DNA of 64,000 bases from an uncultured Eubacteriales bacterium (lineage in GTDB: Bacteria > Bacillota > Clostridia > Christensenellales > Aristaeellaceae), in the NCBI GenBank assembly GCA_900315315.1, contig OMYT01000005.1, forward strand, positions 55,358 through 119,357, read 5' to 3'. The notes under the pieces were generated by a model. It was not told the origin of the DNA. It did not search any database and saw only the letters and a program-made list of their open reading frames with translations. This document shows, piece by piece, positions 1-8,454 of this stretch. A program made the translations under genes and the position numbers. Each line of letters opens with the position of its first letter. Within the stretch, counting starts at the first letter, position 1.

Positions 1-49
1 CGGCAGCGTCTCTGGCCGGAAGGATCCGGAGCAAGGAGGAAAAGCATGA
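1..49 (+). CDS. C-terminal tail of an upstream gene (partial)
   Basis: The second forward frame is open from the window edge and ends at TGA 47-49. That stop overlaps the ATG at 46 in an ATGA arrangement, the usual sign of translational coupling in an operon. Only 15 codons are visible, ending in a Gly/Lys/Gln-rich tail, so no function can be given. The SD sequence for the next gene (AGGAGG) lies inside this tail. The frame of the next gene is also open to the edge, so the partial gene is inferred from the overlap alone. Confidence 0.4.
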   Translation, partial: GSVSGRKDPEQGGKA

Positions 50-1242
50 AAATCAAACGCTTTTTCGTCACTGTGATCGTATGTGCCGTTGTGCTGATCG
101 CGGCAGCGCTGCTGACCGGATTCTGGAATGACAGACCGAACAATGGGATTCTGAAGGTCGGCTTTGTGTATTCCGAGGATGAAAGCACACCCTACACGGC
201 CAATTTTGTCATGGCACAGCGGGAACTTCAGACGGAATATGCCGGGAAAATCGAGGTCATGTTCAAGAGCAACATCCTCGCGCGGGAGTCGGAGCAGCCC
301 ATGCGGGACCTGATTCGCAGCGGGTGCCGGATCCTGTTTATCAACATGGATACGGATATCCCGATCACCCTGGCCAGGGAGTTCCCGGAAGTTACGTTCT
401 GCCAGGCTTCCATGCCGAACATCAGCATTGAAGGCGCACCGGACAACTATCATACTTTCAACGGGGAAATCTATCAGGCCCGCTATGTCAGCGGCGTTGT
501 GGCCGGTATGAAACTGCGGCAGCTGCTGGACAGCGGAGCTGTGCTCGCGAAGGATGCTTATGTCGGCTATGTGGCTGCGAACTCCACAGCCGAGGTTATT
601 TCCGGCTATACGGCGTTTATTCTGGGTGTCCGCAGCGTGGCACCGGAGGCTGTTATGCGGGTCCGGTATACCGGAAGCTGGAGCAACTATAATGAAGAAA
701 AGAAGCAGGCCAAAGAACTGATTGATGAAGGCTGTGTGATCATCTCACAGCATGTCAATACGATGGCACCGGCGGTGGCCTGTGAAGAAGCGGCTGCGGC
801 AGGGCGAAGAGTTTATCACGTAGGTTACCATCAGAGCATGATGGATGTGGCGCCTTCTTCCGCCCTGGTCAGCATCCGGACAAACTGGGCTCCCTATATC
901 ATCCAGGCGGTACAGGCCGTGATGGATAACCGGAAGATTGAGGAAGCCGTTGAGGGAAATGTTCACGGAAATGACATGAGTGCCGGCTTCAGTGCGGGCT
1001 GGGTGGAATTGCTGGAAATGAACCGGTTTGTGGTTGCAGAAGGAACCGCGGAAAAGGTCGAAAAGGCCATCGACGGGCTGAAAAAGGGAAGAGTCAGGGT
1101 TTTCTACGGCAATTATATCGGCGTCAACCCCATGAACCCGGCGGACACGATCGACCTGAATACGGAATATATCGAGAATCAGTATTCCTCCAGACCTTCC
1201 TTCAACTATATTCTGAAGGACTGCGTGATTATCGAGAATTGA
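46..1242 (+). CDS. BMP-family (Med/PnrA-like) substrate-binding protein
   Basis: A 398-aa protein of the BMP family, periplasmic-binding-type proteins that in known members capture nucleosides for an ABC importer. Residues 1-6 are basic and about 7-27 form a hydrophobic signal or anchor segment. There is no lipobox (the only Cys in that segment, C14, is not in an L-x-G-C context), so the protein is either membrane-anchored or cleaved by signal peptidase I. The mature part begins with the typical strand followed by a YxxNF-like segment. SD AGGAGG sits just upstream of ATG 46. No permease or ATPase gene is visible downstream, because the gene ends in a strong terminator; any partners would be upstream of the window. 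A second BMP domain occurs in the minus-strand gene 20139-22070. Substrate unknown. Confidence 0.8.
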   Translation: MKIKRFFVTVIVCAVVLIAAALLTGFWNDRPNNGILKVGFVYSEDESTPYTANFVMAQRELQTEYAGKIEVMFKSNILARESEQPMRDLIRSGCRILFINMDTDIPITLAREFPEVTFCQASMPNISIEGAPDNYHTFNGEIYQARYVSGVVAGMKLRQLLDSGAVLAKDAYVGYVAANSTAEVISGYTAFILGVRSVAPEAVMRVRYTGSWSNYNEEKKQAKELIDEGCVIISQHVNTMAPAVACEEAAAAGRRVYHVGYHQSMMDVAPSSALVSIRTNWAPYIIQAVQAVMDNRKIEEAVEGNVHGNDMSAGFSAGWVELLEMNRFVVAEGTAEKVEKAIDGLKKGRVRVFYGNYIGVNPMNPADTIDLNTEYIENQYSSRPSFNYILKDCVIIEN

Positions 1243-1257
1243 TTTCCGGATTTTTTC

Positions 1258-1290
1258 AGAAGGCGCTCTCCGGCGAGCAGCCTTCTTTTT
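1258..1290 (+). terminator. Rho-independent terminator after the BMP gene
   Basis: AGAAGGC (1258-1264) pairs with GCCTTCT (1280-1286). An inner GCTC/GAGC helix extends the stem, and TTTT follows. It separates the BMP gene from the regulator promoter. Confidence 0.85.
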
Positions 1291-1299
1291 GCATGAAGA

Positions 1300-1316
1300 T
1301 GTTTCGAAATGAAACA
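1300..1316. promoter_or_regulatory. Candidate operator, inverted repeat TGTTTC-N5-GAAACA
   Basis: A perfect 6-bp inverted repeat with a 5-bp centre lies just upstream of the regulator promoter. The half-site ATGAAACA (1309-1316) recurs exactly at 1340-1347, inside the -35/-10 spacer, 31 bp (about three helical turns) away. This layout fits autoregulation by the HTH/S24 protein encoded next. Binding is inferred. Confidence 0.5.
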
Positions 1317-1332
1317 AAAAATAAATAAAATG

Positions 1333-1361
1333 TTGACATATGAAACATGTTGTGCTACAAT
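1333..1361 (+). promoter_or_regulatory. Sigma-A promoter of the S24 regulator
   Basis: TTGACA (1333-1338), a 17-bp spacer, and TACAAT (1356-1361). This is near consensus, with an ATGAAACA half-site in the spacer that would let a repressor block RNA polymerase. Confidence 0.85.
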
Positions 1362-1391
1362 CCGAGTATCACAGGGAAAGGGCGATGAGGA

Positions 1392-2219
1392 ATGAAGCAG
1401 GATTTCAGCTCAGTGATCCGCACCCGCAGGAACGCGCTGGGGCTGAACCAGACCCGCCTGGCAGAGGAGACCGGCGTCAGCCGGAATGCTGTCGCCGGAT
1501 GGGAAACCGGGCATTCCAGGCCCGATCTCGGTACGGTTCCTTCCCTTTGCAAAGCGCTGGGGATTTCCATTGAAGCTTTCTTCGGGGAAGAGGCAGACCG
1601 AAGCGAAGAGGACCGCCGGCTGCTGAAGTTTTTCGGCATGCTGGACCAGCGGGACAGGGAAGCGATCCTGTGGCAGATTGAGGCACTGGCTGAAGGGCGG
1701 AAAAGGCAGACTGCGGAAGAGAGGCCCCAAGCGAAAAAAACGGCCGGCAGAATCAGGCAGGCAGATGAGTTTACGGTTCCCCGCTTTGTTACCGTTTATG
1801 CCAGCGATCTCGGGGCCGCGGCCGGGTTCGGGGCCGCGCTTGATGAGGCACAGGGGGAAGAGATCCACCTTCTGGCTGATGATGAGACGGAGCGGGCGGA
1901 TGAGGTGATTACCGTTTCCGGACGCAGCATGGAGCCGACCTTCATGGATGGAGACCGGGTGCTCGTCGAGCATACGGACCGCTTGCGCCCAGGGGAGATC
2001 GGCATCTTCCTGGTGGACAACGAAGGCTATATCAAGGAATACAGGGCGGACGGGCTGCATTCCCACAATCCGGATTACGGGATGATTCCTCTGAGCGGAG
2101 AAGAAACCGTCCGCTGCGTCGGCAGAGTGATCAGTAAACTGAAGGAAGAACAGGTCCCGAGCGGAGAGCAGCTCGATATGATTGAAGAGGCCGTACGGTC
2201 CAAAGAGGGGAGAAAATGA
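1392..2219 (+). CDS. XRE-type HTH regulator with S24 (LexA/CI-like) autoprotease domain
   Basis: A 275-aa repressor-type protein. Residues about 8-65 form an XRE/Cro HTH (RTRRNALGLNQ...GWETGHSRPDL). A charged linker reaches about 125, and the rest is a peptidase S24 fold. The catalytic dyad is visible: Ser179 in GRSMEPT and Lys215 in GYIKEY. An Ala144-Gly145 bond lies upstream in the position of the LexA/CI self-cleavage site. Such proteins usually repress their own operon and are inactivated by self-cleavage on RecA activation or another stress. Strong promoter with candidate operators upstream; ATG 1392 has a GAGGA-type SD. The stop overlaps the ATG of the next small gene. The gene sits outside any visible prophage, so it looks like a resident chromosomal regulator. 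Confidence 0.85.
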   Translation: MKQDFSSVIRTRRNALGLNQTRLAEETGVSRNAVAGWETGHSRPDLGTVPSLCKALGISIEAFFGEEADRSEEDRRLLKFFGMLDQRDREAILWQIEALAEGRKRQTAEERPQAKKTAGRIRQADEFTVPRFVTVYASDLGAAAGFGAALDEAQGEEIHLLADDETERADEVITVSGRSMEPTFMDGDRVLVEHTDRLRPGEIGIFLVDNEGYIKEYRADGLHSHNPDYGMIPLSGEETVRCVGRVISKLKEEQVPSGEQLDMIEEAVRSKEGRK

Positions 2220-2461
2220 AGATGAAAACAAAAACTGTCAGAAAAATCAATCAGGCGCTTCAGTTTGTTGCAGCGGGAGAATATGAGAAACCGGAGATCC
2301 GCCCGTGGCAGTATGTACAGATGGAATATGAACGGGTGGGGATGATGCCCCCGATGACTGCCCCTGCCTTTGACAGCCTGGAGGACGCGCAGATCTGGAT
2401 GTGCCTTGACGCGGAGTACAATACCCGCCTTCGGGAGCGTACCTGGCTCAAGGCGGTTTAA
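2216..2461 (+). CDS. Small protein of unknown function, coupled to the S24 regulator
   Basis: An 81-aa soluble protein with a basic N-terminus (MKMKTKTVRK), a Trp-Gln-Tyr segment in the middle, and a helical C-terminus ending TWLKAV. No family recognised and no signal peptide. Its ATG overlaps the TGA of the S24 regulator (ATGA), so the two are almost certainly co-translated; the terminator at 2488 ends this two-gene unit. A role as a partner or effector of the regulator is suggested by coupling alone. Confidence 0.65.
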   Translation: MKMKTKTVRKINQALQFVAAGEYEKPEIRPWQYVQMEYERVGMMPPMTAPAFDSLEDAQIWMCLDAEYNTRLRERTWLKAV

Positions 2462-2487
2462 GCCTGAATATATTCCATTTGCTTCAG

Positions 2488-2509
2488 ACCGGCTTCGGTC
2501 GGTTTTTTG
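2488..2509 (+). terminator. Terminator with UUCG tetraloop
   Basis: A 6-bp stem (ACCGGC with GTCGGT, one G-U pair) closes a TTCG tetraloop and is followed by T6. It ends the S24 regulator operon. Confidence 0.85.
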
Positions 2510-2510
2510 A

Positions 2511-2539
2511 TTGACGTACGGATTTGTGCTTGATAAAAT
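2511..2539 (+). promoter_or_regulatory. Promoter of pyk
   Basis: TTGACG (2511-2516), 17-bp spacer, TAAAAT (2534-2539). It starts immediately after the preceding T-tract. Confidence 0.75.
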
Positions 2540-2580
2540 GAAAAAGAAGTTCCATATCCTATCAGCGGAGGATGAAAAAC

Positions 2581-3999
2581 ATGTTAAGAAAAACCAAGAT
2601 CATCTGTACGATCGGACCGGCCTGCGAAAACGAAGAGACCCTGACAGCCATGTGTCAGGCCGGAATGAATGTTGCCCGTCTGAACTTCTCCCACGGGACC
2701 TATGAAGAACATCTGAAACGGATTGAGCTGATCCGTTCAGTCCGGGAGAAACTGAATCTTCCGATTGCGATTATGCTGGACACCAAGGGGCCGGAATACC
2801 GGATCAAAACCTTTCAGAACGGGTCAGTGACACTGAAGGACGGGGATCGCTTTACCCTCACCACAGAGGATATCCAGGGCGATGAAACCCGGGTGGCGGT
2901 TACCTACGCGAAACTGACGGAAGAGCTGTCTGCCGGGGATATGGTGCTGATCAACAACGGGCTGGTAATCCTGAAGGTTGAAGAGATCAGGGGGAATGAC
3001 GTGATCTGCCGGGTGCAGAACGGCGGTGTTCTGTCTGATCGGAAGAGCATGAATTTCCCGGGAAAGGTACTGAAACAGGATTTTCTGTCCGAGCAGGATA
3101 AGAAGGATCTTCTCTTCGGGATTGAGCATGAAGTGGATTTTGTGGCAGCATCCTTTGTTTCATGCCGGGCGGATGTCCAGGCGATGCGGGACCTGCTGAA
3201 TGAGAATGGCGGCAAAGACATCGATATCATCGCAAAGATCGAAAACCGGAGCGGCGTCGATCAGATTGAGGAGATCTGTGAGGTGGCGGACGGCATTATG
3301 GTTGCCAGGGGAGACCTGGGAGTGGAGATTCCGTTTATGGAAGTGCCGGCGATGCAGAAATACCTGATCAGCAAGTGCCGGATGCTCGGCAAACGCGTGA
3401 TTACCGCAACGGAGATGCTGGAGAGCATGATCCAGAATCCGCGGCCGACCCGCGCGGAAATCTCCGATGTGGCCAATGCCGTGTATGACGGATCGTCCGC
3501 GATCATGCTCAGCGGTGAGACCGCAGCGGGGAAATTCCCGGTGCTGGCAGTGCAGACGATGGCGGATACGGCAAAGTTTACGGAGGCCGGAATTGACTAT
3601 TCGGAAAATTTCCGGACGATGGAATTCAAGATCCGAAGCAATCTGGACGCGGTTTCCCATGCGACATGCTCCATGGCGGTGGATGTAGACGCGAAGGCCA
3701 TTGTGGTCAATTCCATTTCCGGCAGAACGGCGCGGATGGTATCCCGTTTCCGCTGCCCGGTGAGCATCATCGGGACAACGGTCAACGAGCGGGCGTGGCG
3801 AAAGCTGAACCTGTCGTGGGGTGTGACGCCGGTGCTGTCGGAGAATTATACCTCCATAGACGTCATGTTCTGGCAGGATCTGAAGGTGGCACAGCAGCTC
3901 TTTGAACTGAAAAAGGGGGACAACGTTGTAATGACCGGCGGCCAGATCAACGGGGAACCGGGCAACACGAATACGATAAAAGTGGAAACCATTAAATGA
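2581..3999 (+). CDS. pyk: Pyruvate kinase
   Basis: Catalyses phosphoenolpyruvate + ADP to pyruvate + ATP, the last ATP-yielding step of glycolysis. The 472-aa length is that of bacterial forms with A, B and C domains and without the extra C-terminal PEP-utiliser domain found in many Bacilli. Visible signatures: RKTKIICTIGPA at the N-terminus, the NFSHG segment, LDTKGPE, the active-site region IIAKIENRSGVD with the catalytic Lys, the MVARGDLGVE metal/PEP site, and the TATEMLESM loop. I chose ATG 2581 rather than ATG 2572: GGAGG (2567-2571) directly abuts 2572 but is 9 bp from 2581, and family proteins begin at this point. Monocistronic, between a promoter and a strong hairpin. Confidence 0.97.
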   Translation: MLRKTKIICTIGPACENEETLTAMCQAGMNVARLNFSHGTYEEHLKRIELIRSVREKLNLPIAIMLDTKGPEYRIKTFQNGSVTLKDGDRFTLTTEDIQGDETRVAVTYAKLTEELSAGDMVLINNGLVILKVEEIRGNDVICRVQNGGVLSDRKSMNFPGKVLKQDFLSEQDKKDLLFGIEHEVDFVAASFVSCRADVQAMRDLLNENGGKDIDIIAKIENRSGVDQIEEICEVADGIMVARGDLGVEIPFMEVPAMQKYLISKCRMLGKRVITATEMLESMIQNPRPTRAEISDVANAVYDGSSAIMLSGETAAGKFPVLAVQTMADTAKFTEAGIDYSENFRTMEFKIRSNLDAVSHATCSMAVDVDAKAIVVNSISGRTARMVSRFRCPVSIIGTTVNERAWRKLNLSWGVTPVLSENYTSIDVMFWQDLKVAQQLFELKKGDNVVMTGGQINGEPGNTNTIKVETIK

Positions 4000-4022
4000 T
4001 GAAGATATCAAGGCAGATGAAA

Positions 4023-4052
4023 CGGGGCGCGGCTCATAGGAACCGCGCCCCG
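4023..4052. terminator. GC-rich hairpin between convergent genes
   Basis: A perfect 10-bp stem, CGGGGCGCGG (4023-4032) with CCGCGCCCCG (4043-4052), with a 10-nt loop. There is no good T-tract on the + side and only a short T-rich stretch on the minus side. It lies between pyk and the convergent SH3b gene and probably serves both. Confidence 0.65.
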
Positions 4053-4084
4053 ATCATTTGATCATATACTGCTATCAAAATGCT

Positions 4085-5293
4085 TTATCTCAAATATTCC
4101 TGTAATACGAAACCGGTTTTGCCGCCATATTCGATTTCGGCCCAGTAGCCTGTCAGGCCGATCACCTGCACGGTAGTACCGACTTCAAGACGGCCGTTAT
4201 CACCCATTCCATGGACGTTGGAGGTACTCTTGTCGGGCTTGTAATGCACGTTTACGCTCTTGCCGTTCGCGCTGTAGATGGTTGCGGAGTAAGGCTGGAA
4301 GGCGGGTTTGGCTGTCGGCTGTGTGGTCGGGGCAGCAGTGCCGCCCGCCGGCACAGAAAGCTGGAGGAACTTGTTTTCCATATAACCTGTCTTGCCGCCG
4401 TAAGAAATCTTGTCCCACTTAGTATCATGCTTCAGCACAGTCACTTCGGCGCCGTAGGGAACAGAAGCGATAACGGAATAATTGCCGGGCCCTTTCCGCA
4501 TATTGACTGCCTTCCTGTTAGAACTGACGACATAAGCCGTATAGTTTCCGGTGGGAGGATTTGTGATAACTGGCAGGATATTTGTCGGAGCAGGCTGGCT
4601 TGTACATAGATATTTGGTCATCATGTAGCCGGTATTGCCGTCAACCTCAATAAGATCCCACTTGCTGGTATGCTCAATGACTCTGACCTTGGTACCGGTG
4701 GAATAGGAGGCAATGATTGGTGCACTGGTACTGGCACCACTTCGGAGATTCACCTTCCGGTATCCGGCGTTGAGCACCCAGGCATCATAGTCGCCGCCCG
4801 AGGTGGACATGTTTTTTGACGCGTTGCCGGAAGCAGCGACCTTTTTTCTGCTTAGCAGATCATTGACCACATAACCAGTGCCCAGGTCTCCAGCACTGAT
4901 ATAGGAATATTTGCTGCCCCAGGAGAGAACGCTGACCTTTCTGCCTCTAGCAAGCTTCGCGTAAGCAACGAAGTCGCCGCCGGGCCCGGAACGCATAGCC
5001 GTATCATCGTTCGTGATCCACGCGGTGCCGGCGGTTGCTTTCGAAATAAATTTTGTCTGAACATAGCCCTCTTTGCCGGTGGTAAACTTCACGTAGGACC
5101 ATCCGTCAGAAGTTGACTGCACGGTCAACACGAAATCAAGGCGATAGCTGGCAAGGACCTGTGCGCTTTCACTGGGCATCATGCGGACCTTCAGTGAGCT
5201 TGTGTTGACCCGATACCGGGTTGCAGCGGAAGCAACTCCTGCCGGAATCAGCAGTACGAGGATCAGCAGCAGGGCAAGCAAACGTTTTTTCAT
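4085..5293 (-). CDS. Secreted protein with five SH3b domains
   Basis: A 402-aa exported protein made almost entirely of bacterial SH3 (SH3b) repeats, which in known proteins bind cell-wall peptides or polysaccharides. A signal peptide covers residues 1-24 (MKKRLLALLLILVLL, cleavage near ASA-AT). The repeats start at about residues 25, 90, 165, 260 and 335. Most carry the characteristic N-R-x-x-P/G-like turn and a G-Y/F-V/M motif near the end (EGYVQTKF, TGYVVNDL, TGYMMTKY, TGYMENKF, TGFVLQEY). There is no catalytic domain, so this is probably a wall-binding or adhesive scaffold. The start is set at 5293 because GGAGGG lies 7 nt upstream, whereas the in-frame ATG at 5308 overlaps that SD. Transcribed alone, divergent from the his operon. 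Confidence 0.85.
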   Translation of the reverse strand: MKKRLLALLLILVLLIPAGVASAATRYRVNTSSLKVRMMPSESAQVLASYRLDFVLTVQSTSDGWSYVKFTTGKEGYVQTKFISKATAGTAWITNDDTAMRSGPGGDFVAYAKLARGRKVSVLSWGSKYSYISAGDLGTGYVVNDLLSRKKVAASGNASKNMSTSGGDYDAWVLNAGYRKVNLRSGASTSAPIIASYSTGTKVRVIEHTSKWDLIEVDGNTGYMMTKYLCTSQPAPTNILPVITNPPTGNYTAYVVSSNRKAVNMRKGPGNYSVIASVPYGAEVTVLKHDTKWDKISYGGKTGYMENKFLQLSVPAGGTAAPTTQPTAKPAFQPYSATIYSANGKSVNVHYKPDKSTSNVHGMGDNGRLEVGTTVQVIGLTGYWAEIEYGGKTGFVLQEYLR

Positions 5294-5383
5294 CAGGATT
5301 CCCTCCATTTTAATAAAATGCCAAAAACACGATTAACGCGAAACAGCCCGGGTCCTCTGCCAGGGCGATTCGTGACCACATTG

Positions 5384-5412
5384 ATTATATACAAGTTTTT
5401 TCAAAAAGAAAA
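5384..5412 (-). promoter_or_regulatory. Probable promoter of the SH3b gene
   Basis: On the minus strand a perfect TATAAT (5389-5384) lies about 95 bp upstream of the SH3b start, in a very AT-rich tract. At 17 bp the -35 is poor (TTTTCT), so the call rests on the -10 box and the flanking T/A tracts. Apart from this and the his promoter, I see nothing specific in the 298-bp interval 5294-5591. No T-box leader is evident. Confidence 0.5.
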
Positions 5413-5508
5413 CCCTTTTTTAAAGTTTTTTTACAATTGTATTTACATAATTCAATAGAATAGTAATTATTTCGAAGAAAGACCACAAGATATGGTGTTA
5501 CAGGAGTC

Positions 5509-5537
5509 TTGACTTTATTACGGTAAAGTGATAACAT
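5509..5537 (+). promoter_or_regulatory. Promoter of the histidine operon
   Basis: TTGACT (5509-5514), 17-bp spacer, TAACAT (5532-5537), with an extended -10 TG at 5529-5530. The leader to hisZ is only about 50 nt and holds no His-codon peptide, T-box or attenuator that I can see, so regulation is more likely by a repressor or at the enzyme level. Confidence 0.7.
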
Positions 5538-5591
5538 GATAAAGCTTCATCCGTGAGGCTCATTTTGAATCGGATTACGGAGGAAAAAAGG

Positions 5592-6539
5592 ATGCAGATT
5601 GATGACAGTGTCATGACCAGACAGGAGAGGATCAGCTTTATGCTGCGCTCACTGTATTCCGGGCACGGATATGAGCGTTACCGTATGAGCAAGTTTGAGG
5701 AATACGACCTGTACAGCCGGAACAAAGATTTCCTGTTTTCGGATGGAGTCATTACCTTTACGGATACTACCGGGCGGCTGATGGCGCTGAAACCTGACGT
5801 GACTCTTTCGATCGTAAAAAACCGGAAAGATACTCCCGGAACATTGCAAAAACTGTATTACCATGAGAACGTTTACCGCGTGTCCGCGGCAGCGGACGGA
5901 TTCCGGGAACAGACGCAGGTCGGGCTGGAGTGTATGGGCGAGGTGAACGATACCTGCATAGCCGAAGTGCTGCGCCTGGCAGTGGAAAGCCTTCGATTGT
6001 GCTCCGCGGAATTTGTGCTGGAAATCAGTCATCTGGGGATCCTGAACGCCTTTGTGGACGCGATCGCTCCGGACGAAAAGGTGAAACAGGCAATCCTGGA
6101 CTGCGCAGGACAGAAGAATTTGCACGGAATCAGCGGGATCTGCCGGGAGAATCATCTGGCAGAAGGCGCCGGGAACGCACTGATCCGGCTGCTGAGCCTT
6201 TACGGAACGCCCCGGACCGTAATGCCGAAAATCCGGGAACTGGCGGAGGAGTATGGAGCAGGCGAAATGGCCGCTCAACTGGGCAGAGCGGTGGCCGGCT
6301 TTACCGGCAGTGACCTGGAAAACAAAATCCTGATTGATTTCTCTGCCACCGGAGATCTGAGATATTACAACGGAGTTGCTTTCAAGGGATTTATCAGCGG
6401 CATTCCCGGCAGCGTGCTTTCGGGCGGGCAGTATGACAAACTGATGCGCAAGATGGGACGGAAGGACAGGGCCATCGGTTTCGCGGTGTTCCTGGACATG
6501 CTGGAAAGACTGACGGAGGAGGAGACGGACCGTGCTTAA
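5592..6539 (+). CDS. hisZ: ATP phosphoribosyltransferase regulatory subunit HisZ
   Basis: A catalytically inactive paralogue of histidyl-tRNA synthetase that forms a hetero-octamer with short HisG and makes it active and histidine-sensitive. The 315 residues cover the HisRS catalytic fold but lack the anticodon-binding domain. Visible segments: RYRMSKFEEYDLY, ITFTDTTGRLMALKPDVT (class II motif 2 region) and a C-terminal VLSGGQYDKLM as in HisRS motif 3. Start: ATG 5592, 8 nt after GGAGG (5579-5583); the upstream in-frame GTG 5553 has no SD. First gene of the his operon. Its end overlaps hisG by 8 nt, matching the obligate partnership. Confidence 0.93.
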   Translation: MQIDDSVMTRQERISFMLRSLYSGHGYERYRMSKFEEYDLYSRNKDFLFSDGVITFTDTTGRLMALKPDVTLSIVKNRKDTPGTLQKLYYHENVYRVSAAADGFREQTQVGLECMGEVNDTCIAEVLRLAVESLRLCSAEFVLEISHLGILNAFVDAIAPDEKVKQAILDCAGQKNLHGISGICRENHLAEGAGNALIRLLSLYGTPRTVMPKIRELAEEYGAGEMAAQLGRAVAGFTGSDLENKILIDFSATGDLRYYNGVAFKGFISGIPGSVLSGGQYDKLMRKMGRKDRAIGFAVFLDMLERLTEEETDRA

Positions 6540-7158
6540 TATCGCGCTGCCTAAAGGAAGACTGGGAGAAAAAGTATATGCCATGTTTGCGAAGGCGGGT
6601 TTTGAATGTCCGGAACTGCTGGAACCGGGACGTAAACTTATCTTTGACAATGAGGATCTCGGCGTGAGATACTTCTGGGTGAAACCTTCGGATGTGGCGA
6701 TCTATGTTGAACGCGGTGCAGCCGACATCGGCGTGGCGGGAAAAGATATTCTGCTGGAATACCGTCCGGACGTCTATGAACTGCTGGATTTGAAGGTGGG
6801 TAAGTGCCGGATGGCGGTAGCTGCGCCGAACGGGTTCCGGGATGATATGAACCGGACGCTGCGGGTTGCTACCAAGTTCTCCCGCATCGCGCGGGATTAC
6901 TACACCTCGGTCGGAAGGGATATCGACATCATCCATCTGAACGGCTCCATCGAGATTGCGCCGATCCTGGGCCTGAGCGATGTGATTGTGGATATTGTGG
7001 AAACGGGAACCACTCTGAAGGAAAACAATCTGTCGGTAATCGAAGAGATCGTACCGATCTCCGCCCGCCTGATTGCGAACAAGAGCGGCTTCAAATTCCG
7101 TACGGAGCAGATCGAACGTCTGACCGACGGACTTGGAAAGGAAGTGCTGCAAGCATGA
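6532..7158 (+). CDS. hisG: ATP phosphoribosyltransferase, short form
   Basis: First step of histidine synthesis: ATP + PRPP to phosphoribosyl-ATP. At 208 aa it is the short form, which lacks the C-terminal regulatory domain and needs HisZ. The N-terminus (LNIALPKGRLGEK) and the VDIVETGTTLKENNL PRPP-loop region are typical. GTG start at 6532 overlaps the end of hisZ; GGAGGAGACGG just upstream provides the SD. It overlaps hisD by ATGA. Confidence 0.96.
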   Translation: MLNIALPKGRLGEKVYAMFAKAGFECPELLEPGRKLIFDNEDLGVRYFWVKPSDVAIYVERGAADIGVAGKDILLEYRPDVYELLDLKVGKCRMAVAAPNGFRDDMNRTLRVATKFSRIARDYYTSVGRDIDIIHLNGSIEIAPILGLSDVIVDIVETGTTLKENNLSVIEEIVPISARLIANKSGFKFRTEQIERLTDGLGKEVLQA

Positions 7159-8438
7159 TCCGTATTATGAAATACGGCGAACTGCCCAACGAGGAGATCT
7201 TCGCCCGGTCCATGCCGACGGTAAACGTGGCGGACAAGGTGGCGGAAATTCTGCGGAATGTCCGGGAGAGAGGGGACGCGGCTCTGCGCGAATACACGGA
7301 GCGCTTTGATCATGCTTCCCCGGAAAGTCTGATTGTTACTCCGGATGAGATGCAGGAAGCGCTCGAAACAATCAGAACGACGGACCCGGAGTTTATGGGA
7401 GTGCTGGAGAATGCGGCGGCCAATATCCGCAAATTCCACAGCCGGCAGGTGCGGAATTCCTTCATTATTAATGATGAACCCGGCATTGTGATGGGGCAGA
7501 AGGTCATTCCCGTGGACCGGGCCGGTCTGTATGTGCCGGGAGGGACGGCATCTTATCCTTCCACGGTGCTGATGGATGTCATTCCGGCCAAAATCGCAGG
7601 TGTGAAGGAAGTGATTCTGACTACACCTCCCGGACGGGACGGAAAGATCAATCCGGCGATCCTTGCTGCGGCAAGTATTGCCGGAGCGGACCGGATCGTG
7701 AAAGCGGGCGGCGCGCAGGCCATCGCGGCGCTGGCATTCGGAACGGAATCCGTGCCGCGGGTGGACAAGATCGTCGGGCCCGGGAATGCCTATGTGGCGG
7801 AAGCTAAGCGACAAGTCTACGGTACGGTGGCGATTGATATGATCGCCGGCCCGAGTGAGATTCTTGTTGCGGCGGACGGGAAGTCCAACCCGGTGTGGCT
7901 GGCGGCCGATCTGCTGAGCCAGGCGGAACACGACAAGGTTGCCAGCGCGGTGCTTGTAACGGATTCCATGGAGTTGGCGGAAAAGGTCCAGGAAGAGCTG
8001 GAAAGACAGATTCCGATGCTGGAACGCAGCGAAATTGCCCGGGAATCCATTGACCGGAACGGAAAGATCATCGTCGCGGAAAACCTGCGCACAGTGATTG
8101 ATATTGCCAATGAGATTGCGCCGGAGCACCTGGAACTCTGCGTGGATAATCCTTTTGACCTGCTGGACAGCATCCGTCATGCGGGTTCGATCTTCCTTGG
8201 GAGACACTGCCCGGAGGCGCTCGGCGATTATCTGGCCGGACCGAATCATACTCTGCCGACGCAGGGAACGGCCAGATTCTCCAGTCCGCTGTCGGTGGAT
8301 GACTTTGTAAAGAAAACGCAGTATACTTACTATACTAAAGAAGCCCTTGCCCGGGCAGCGAAAGACGTAGCTGTCTTTGCGCAAAAGGAAGGTCTGACCG
8401 GGCATGCGCGGAGCGCGACAATCCGAACGGAAGAATGA
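7155..8438 (+). CDS. hisD: Histidinol dehydrogenase
   Basis: Zn-dependent, NAD-linked four-electron oxidation of L-histidinol to L-histidine, the last pathway step. 427 aa, the family length. Signatures: YVPGGTASYPSTVLM, DKIVGPGNAYVAEAK, the signature region MIAGPSEILV, the catalytic His area EHLEL, and GPNHTLPT near the C-terminus. ATG 7155 overlaps the hisG stop (ATGA). It is followed by hisC. Confidence 0.97.
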   Translation: MIRIMKYGELPNEEIFARSMPTVNVADKVAEILRNVRERGDAALREYTERFDHASPESLIVTPDEMQEALETIRTTDPEFMGVLENAAANIRKFHSRQVRNSFIINDEPGIVMGQKVIPVDRAGLYVPGGTASYPSTVLMDVIPAKIAGVKEVILTTPPGRDGKINPAILAAASIAGADRIVKAGGAQAIAALAFGTESVPRVDKIVGPGNAYVAEAKRQVYGTVAIDMIAGPSEILVAADGKSNPVWLAADLLSQAEHDKVASAVLVTDSMELAEKVQEELERQIPMLERSEIARESIDRNGKIIVAENLRTVIDIANEIAPEHLELCVDNPFDLLDSIRHAGSIFLGRHCPEALGDYLAGPNHTLPTQGTARFSSPLSVDDFVKKTQYTYYTKEALARAAKDVAVFAQKEGLTGHARSATIRTEE

Positions 8439-8454
8439 AAGGGATGGAGAAACG

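Noticed and set aside
46-1242. Lipoprotein assignment for the BMP protein
   Set aside because: No Cys in a lipobox context at the end of the hydrophobic segment; Cys14 is mid-helix.
5294-5591. T-box or His attenuator before the his operon
   Set aside because: No T-box sequence, specifier helix, antiterminator or His-rich leader peptide is seen; the leader from the promoter is only about 50 nt.
6900-8405. A 501-codon minus-strand frame opposite hisG/hisD
   Set aside because: Lies entirely against conserved his genes with intact motifs; its translation is His/Arg-rich noise without a start context.
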